Positions 12,911-16,322 of a DNA stretch of 16,322 nucleotides are shown here, piece after piece. The notes below the pieces were generated by a model that had not been told where the DNA came from, made no database searches, and worked only from the letters and a program-made list of their open reading frames with translations. Within the stretch, counting starts at the first letter, position 1. Each line of letters begins with the position of its first letter. The position numbers were made by a program, and so were the translations under genes. Source of the stretch: CAZLPZ01 sp964607245 (GTDB lineage: Bacteria > Pseudomonadota > Alphaproteobacteria > Micavibrionales > Micavibrionaceae); assembly GCA_964607245.1 (NCBI GenBank), contig CAZSIB010000018.1, positions 1-16,322 on the forward strand. Reading direction: 5' to 3'.

Positions 12911-15139
12911 ATGCCATATAGATTCACCTTCTCCCAAAAATCTGGCTATGCCGTTTTGGTTGTTTTGCTGTTCTTTTTGCCGTTTTCGGTGGCCATGTAT
13001 TTGCTGTGGCAAGAAAAATTCTCTGAAATCCAGTTTTTGCAACGGGAAAAGATCGGGCTTGAGATTCATGGGGCCTTGTTTGAGCTTTACACCTGGATGC
13101 AAAGTCAAGACGACGAACGTCAATTGATGGTGCCCAACAAGAGCCTCACCCCCTTGATGACACGTGTCGATGAGGCGTGTCATGGTCAAGATTTTATTTG
13201 CGGCACCTGGCCCAGCTTACACGCGGAAATCGAAACTTTTTTTGTGGCCCAGTCATCGCCTGCGCCCCGTGATTTGATGTCCATTCATAAGGCGAATACA
13301 CGCGACATTCAACAGCTGATGCGCCTTGTCACCTTGCGTTCAGGCTTGATCCTTCATCCCACGGCGCATACCTATCTGCGGATCGACCTAATCACAAATA
13401 ACATTCAAGACTACTACGAAAATCTTGATTTATTTGATCATCAACTGACGGATGCAACACGGCATCACATGAAAGAAATTTCTAAAAACGGTGAAATGCT
13501 TTTGAGTTTCGGACGAATCGAAATGATCAACAAGCATATTCTCTATAATTTAGAGCAAACGGGCAATTTTAATAAAACCGGGTATGATTCGGAAGGGACA
13601 AATCTTATCTTTCAAACACAAAAAATAGCCCGCATTTTAAGGGATATGCTGACCCATCAAGATCTCCTTGCCAATCAAAAAATAATCCAAGGGGAAATCC
13701 CTGTCACCTTGGGTCTTTTATATGATGCTTATCACCATTATCGCGCCCAGGCCAATGGGCTACTCACGGCTCGAATTCATGAAAGTTACAAAAAGCTTTA
13801 TAGTATTTGGGGCGCACTTATTGTTGCGTTTATCGCCTCTCTCCTTTTCTTTCATCATACCTATCGTAACATTATCGACCGGGATGCCGTCGCCGCAGCG
13901 CAAGCAATTGGCCAGAAAAATATCGAACTCGAACAAGCGCGACAAGAAGCTGATGAAGCCAACCGACTCAAATCATCTTTTCTTGCGAATATGAGTCATG
14001 AAATCCGAACGCCCATGAACGGGATCGTCGGGATGTCGGAATTACTCGCCGATACCGATCTTGATTCCAAGCAAGAGAAATACGTCCAAAATATTTTGAC
14101 ATCGACCGATCATCTGCTCTCCATCATCAACGATATCATCGATTTTTCAAAGATTGAGGCCGGTCGTATCGAGCTTGAATCCGTTCCTTTTAACCTTCAG
14201 GATGTTGCGCGCGATGCGCTCGATACCCTTTCATTTCAAGCAAAAAATAAGGGCCTGGACATGGCGCTTCAAATCGATCCAAATGCGTCCTTGGATCTTG
14301 TTGGCGATCCCGTACGGATCAAGCAAATTATTCTAAACCTGCTCTCTAATGCGTTGAAGTTTACCCATCAAGGCCATGTTCATTTGATGATTGAGCAGAT
14401 TAAGAGTGCTTCAGAACCCGGATATACGAATCTGCGCGTCAGTGTTGAAGACACAGGCATCGGGATCCCTGACAGCAAGCAACATCGTCTTTTTGAAAAA
14501 TTCTCCCAAATAGACGGCAGCACGACGCGCGAATATGGCGGATCGGGTCTGGGCCTGGCCATTTGCCGTGAACTTGCGCACATGATGGGTGGAGAGATCG
14601 GCGTTACAAGTACGGTGGGTATGGGATCCACATTCTGGTTTACGATGCACTTAAAGGAGCAGAAATTCTTGACCTCTGAATCGACTGATATTCTCCCGGC
14701 CGCCGTTCCCCTGATCCCCTCTGCGCGCGCATCTAAAAAATTTGATTTGTCCCAGGTGCGCATTCTTGTTGCTGATGACAGCCCCATTAACCAAGACTAT
14801 GTGCTCGATCTTTTAAATGGCCTGAAGGCCCAGGCTCATGTTGTGAGTAACGGGCAGCAAGTATTAGATCTGATTACAACAGATAGTCATGACTTGGTCT
14901 TAATGGATTGCCAGATGCCCGTGATGGATGGATATCAGGCCACGATCACGATCCGCGCACGCGGTGTCACAACAAAGGGACGGCCCGTGCCGATCATTGC
15001 GCTGACTGCAAACGCCATGAATACGGACCGTCAAAAATGTCTGGACGCCGGAATGGATGATTATCTGGCAAAACCTGTGCGCAAGACCGATTTGGTCGCC
15101 ATGATCGAAAAATGGTTAACCCAAGATTCGGCGGCTTAA
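12911..15139 (+). CDS. Hybrid sensor histidine kinase with C-terminal receiver domain
   Basis: A 742-residue membrane kinase. TM1 is about 12-33, and a periplasmic region (about 34-296) of unrecognised type contains Cys90 and Cys97, which could form a disulfide. TM2 is about 297-315. No HAMP or PAS domain is evident: a short coiled coil (about 325-355) leads straight into HisKA, with FLANMSHEIRTPMNGIVGMS and phospho-acceptor His363. The ATPase domain has NLLSNALKFT (Asn476, Asn480), G1 DTGIGIP (514-520), and G2 GGSGLGLA (543-550). The receiver domain (about 616-735) is complete: acidic pair Asp622-Asp623, phospho-acceptor Asp666 in VLMDCQMPVMDG, Thr699 and Lys721 in LAKPV. The protein lacks an Hpt domain, so an outside phosphotransfer protein would be needed. 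The ATG at 12911 lacks a clear ribosome site. Its stop interlocks with that of rph. Confidence 0.94.
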   Translation: MPYRFTFSQKSGYAVLVVLLFFLPFSVAMYLLWQEKFSEIQFLQREKIGLEIHGALFELYTWMQSQDDERQLMVPNKSLTPLMTRVDEACHGQDFICGTWPSLHAEIETFFVAQSSPAPRDLMSIHKANTRDIQQLMRLVTLRSGLILHPTAHTYLRIDLITNNIQDYYENLDLFDHQLTDATRHHMKEISKNGEMLLSFGRIEMINKHILYNLEQTGNFNKTGYDSEGTNLIFQTQKIARILRDMLTHQDLLANQKIIQGEIPVTLGLLYDAYHHYRAQANGLLTARIHESYKKLYSIWGALIVAFIASLLFFHHTYRNIIDRDAVAAAQAIGQKNIELEQARQEADEANRLKSSFLANMSHEIRTPMNGIVGMSELLADTDLDSKQEKYVQNILTSTDHLLSIINDIIDFSKIEAGRIELESVPFNLQDVARDALDTLSFQAKNKGLDMALQIDPNASLDLVGDPVRIKQIILNLLSNALKFTHQGHVHLMIEQIKSASEPGYTNLRVSVEDTGIGIPDSKQHRLFEKFSQIDGSTTREYGGSGLGLAICRELAHMMGGEIGVTSTVGMGSTFWFTMHLKEQKFLTSESTDILPAAVPLIPSARASKKFDLSQVRILVADDSPINQDYVLDLLNGLKAQAHVVSNGQQVLDLITTDSHDLVLMDCQMPVMDGYQATITIRARGVTTKGRPVPIIALTANAMNTDRQKCLDAGMDDYLAKPVRKTDLVAMIEKWLTQDSAA

Positions 15140-15855
15140 TCGCCTAAAACCGCAGCTTGGGCGGCGCGCAAAGAGGCGCAGCCTTGCTCCGCAAGGGCAA
15201 GCAGTTGAAACAATTGGTCTTTTGAAAAGGGCGCGCGTTCGGCTGTCCCTTGAATTTCAACCAAGCCGCCTGCCCCGGTGATCACAAAATTGGCATCCGT
15301 TTCGGCGCTTGAATCTTCTGTATAATCAAGATCCAGCATCGGTACGCCGCCAATGATCCCGCAAGACACCGCCGCAACAGAGGTGACCAGCGGCATTTTG
15401 GGCAGCAACCGAATAGCGACCAAATGTTGGCAGGCCAGGGCCAGCGCAACGTATGACCCAGTAATCGCCGCCGTCCGCGTCCCGCCATCGGCCTGCAGCA
15501 CATCGCAATCAAGTTTGATCTGCCGTTCCCCCAGGGCCTGAACATCTAGCACAGAGCGGAGGGCCCGCCCGATCAAGCGCTGGATTTCCTGGGTGCGGCC
15601 CGTTTGTTTGCCACGTGCGGCTTCACGGTCGGTGCGTTGATGAGTCGCCCGGGGCAACATCCCGTATTCCGCCGTGATCCAGCCTTTTCCTTGGTTTTTC
15701 ATCCAGCCCGGCACGCCCTCCTCGACGCTTGCGGTGCAAAGCACATGCGTGTCGCCAAATTTTGCGAGACACGACCCTTCGGCATGTTTCGAGACATGGG
15801 GGATGAGTTCAACGGCGCGAAGGGCGCCATCCGCACGATTATTCAAGCGGGGCAT
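15136..15855 (-). CDS. rph: Ribonuclease PH
   Basis: A 239-residue phosphorolytic 3'-5' exoribonuclease that trims the 3' ends of tRNA precursors and other RNAs, releasing nucleoside diphosphates; it works as a hexamer. The length equals that of E. coli RNase PH (238). It opens with RADGALRAVELIPHVSKHAEG, has the basic RATHQRTDREAARGKQTGRT (69-88) and IQRLIGRALRSVLD (91-104), the phosphate-binding GGTRTAAITGS (124-134, with Arg127), and the acidic LDLDYTEDSSAETDAN (174-189). The ATG at 15855 has AAGGAA about nine bases upstream; the upstream frame to 15960 has no family resemblance. In many alphaproteobacteria rph is followed by rdgB and hemW; here the neighbour is a convergent hybrid kinase whose TAA stop interlocks with that of rph at TTAA (15136-15139). 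Confidence 0.96.
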   Translation of the reverse strand: MPRLNNRADGALRAVELIPHVSKHAEGSCLAKFGDTHVLCTASVEEGVPGWMKNQGKGWITAEYGMLPRATHQRTDREAARGKQTGRTQEIQRLIGRALRSVLDVQALGERQIKLDCDVLQADGGTRTAAITGSYVALALACQHLVAIRLLPKMPLVTSVAAVSCGIIGGVPMLDLDYTEDSSAETDANFVITGAGGLVEIQGTAERAPFSKDQLFQLLALAEQGCASLRAAQAAVLGD

Positions 15856-15935
15856 GGGTTTTATTTCCTTTTTGTCTAGAGCGAGAAATCTTCCCTCTGC
15901 TCTTGTCACACTCGCATCAGAAAAGCAAGGTTGGG

Positions 15936-15959
15936 TGACAAAGAACGACCATTTTGTCA
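15936..15959. repeat. Inverted repeat between the toxin gene and rph
   Basis: TGACAAA (15936-15942) and TTTGTCA (15953-15959) form perfect seven-base arms around a ten-base spacer, five bases past the toxin stop codon. A third TTGTCA lies at 15903-15908. On the minus strand the outer arm gives TTGACA, but no matching -10 box follows at the right distance. It may be an operator for rph or a weak stem at the end of the toxin transcript. No U-tract follows. Confidence 0.35.
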
Positions 15960-15963
15960 AAGT

Positions 15964-16245
15964 TCACTTGATGTCGCGGTAAAAGTTTTCGTGCGGGCCA
16001 ACAGCAATTAATTCAAGTTCGGTCCCTTCGTACGACAGCCGATACGCCAACAGCATAAGTTGATTAACCATCCTGAATTTATACACGCGCGCCCCGGCCA
16101 GATCGCCGATTTTTAACACGCCGATATCCGGTGCGCCAAGAATCGCCAAAATCGCGGGTTCCAGATCATGCTGTTGGTTTTTATGAAGGCGCTTATAGGC
16201 CTTTTTGAACTGGGGAGACTGAACGATACGCACGATGAGAGTCAA
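15964..16245 (-). CDS. RelE/ParE-type toxin of a type II toxin-antitoxin system
   Basis: A 93-residue small basic protein that resembles the RelE/ParE superfamily, whose members mostly cut mRNA in the ribosome (RelE, YafQ) or poison gyrase (ParE). The pattern is FKKAYKRLHKNQQ near the start, IGDLAGARVYKFRMVNQLML (46-65) in the central strands, and the end GPHENFYRDIK (83-93), as in the YafQ-like group whose C-terminal His/Asp/Phe region is catalytic. The reading frame begins with a TTG at 16245; a GTG at 16233 is the other option, as a stop codon lies 24 bases before the TTG and no ATG is available. Neither has a clear ribosome site, so translation may depend on the upstream antitoxin. The gene is 108 bases upstream of rph on the same strand. 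The toxin class is likely; its target is not determined. Confidence 0.75.
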   Translation of the reverse strand: MTLIVRIVQSPQFKKAYKRLHKNQQHDLEPAILAILGAPDIGVLKIGDLAGARVYKFRMVNQLMLLAYRLSYEGTELELIAVGPHENFYRDIK

Positions 16246-16284
16246 TTTTCTGGGATATGCTGGAATTTATAGCGATTTGAAGAA

Positions 16285-16322
16285 TTAAACGAACGAAGTA
16301 ATGAGTTGGTCGAGGGAGAGAT
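16285..16322 (-). CDS. Possible C-terminal tail of the cognate antitoxin (partial, runs off the window)
   Basis: On the minus strand, directly upstream of the toxin, one frame reads LSLDQLITSFV and then TAA (16287-16285), leaving 39 bases to the toxin TTG. The pattern SLxQLITS-V resembles the second helix of ribbon-helix-helix or HicB-like antitoxins (typically SLNQFI-x-A), and antitoxins usually precede their RelE-type toxins. Only eleven codons are visible. A second open frame through the same bases ends at a TGA that overlaps the toxin TTG, so the choice of frame is uncertain. Confidence 0.35.
   Translation of the reverse strand, partial: LSLDQLITSFV

Overview
The window is a stretch of ordinary, densely packed chromosome from an alphaproteobacterium of moderate GC content. 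The evidence for that group is a ybgC-tolQ-tolR-tolA-tolB cluster with alphaproteobacterial-style proteins, a short phasin, UbiA (so a ubiquinone user), RecX, Hsp33, and a PAS histidine kinase whose H box region resembles the PleC/DivJ type. Genus and species cannot be read from the sequence. I see no insertion sequence, prophage, CRISPR array, rRNA or tRNA. All genes are close to each other, and no gene-free stretch exceeds 300 bases; the longest is 7795-8023.

Layout, left to right. 77-2242 (minus strand): rsmE, a HIT nucleotide hydrolase joined to rsmE by an ATGA overlap, then a HAD class IIA phosphatase-like protein. 2250-3197 (plus): ubiA, head to head with rsmE. 3194-4590 (minus): hslO (Hsp33) and a MutT-type Nudix gene, also joined by an ATGA overlap. 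4641-5267 (plus): recX, whose 3' end overlaps that of the next gene by 41 bases. 5227-7794 (minus): a large membrane-bound two-PAS histidine kinase. 8024-8479 (plus): a phasin with a candidate sigma-54 promoter. 8495-12797 (minus): the Tol cluster ybgC, a MazG-like pyrophosphohydrolase, tolQ, tolR, tolA, tolB. 12911-15139 (plus): a hybrid histidine kinase with a receiver domain. 15136-15855 (minus): rph. 15964-16245 (minus): a RelE/ParE-type toxin, with what may be the tail of its antitoxin running off the right edge.

The genes serve envelope integrity (Tol), ubiquinone synthesis, RNA maturation and modification (rph, rsmE), nucleotide-pool cleaning and oxidative protection (MutT, MazG-like, HIT, Hsp33), control of recombination (RecX), polyester granules (phasin), and signalling by two kinases with no separate response regulator gene in view.

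The points most worth a second look are the MazG-like gene placed inside the Tol cluster, the absence of pal after tolB, the sigma-54-like site before the phasin, the interlocked 3' ends of three convergent gene pairs, and the partial toxin-antitoxin module. I did not find a clear candidate for an undescribed multi-gene system; the window looks mainly like core genome with local rearrangements of gene order.
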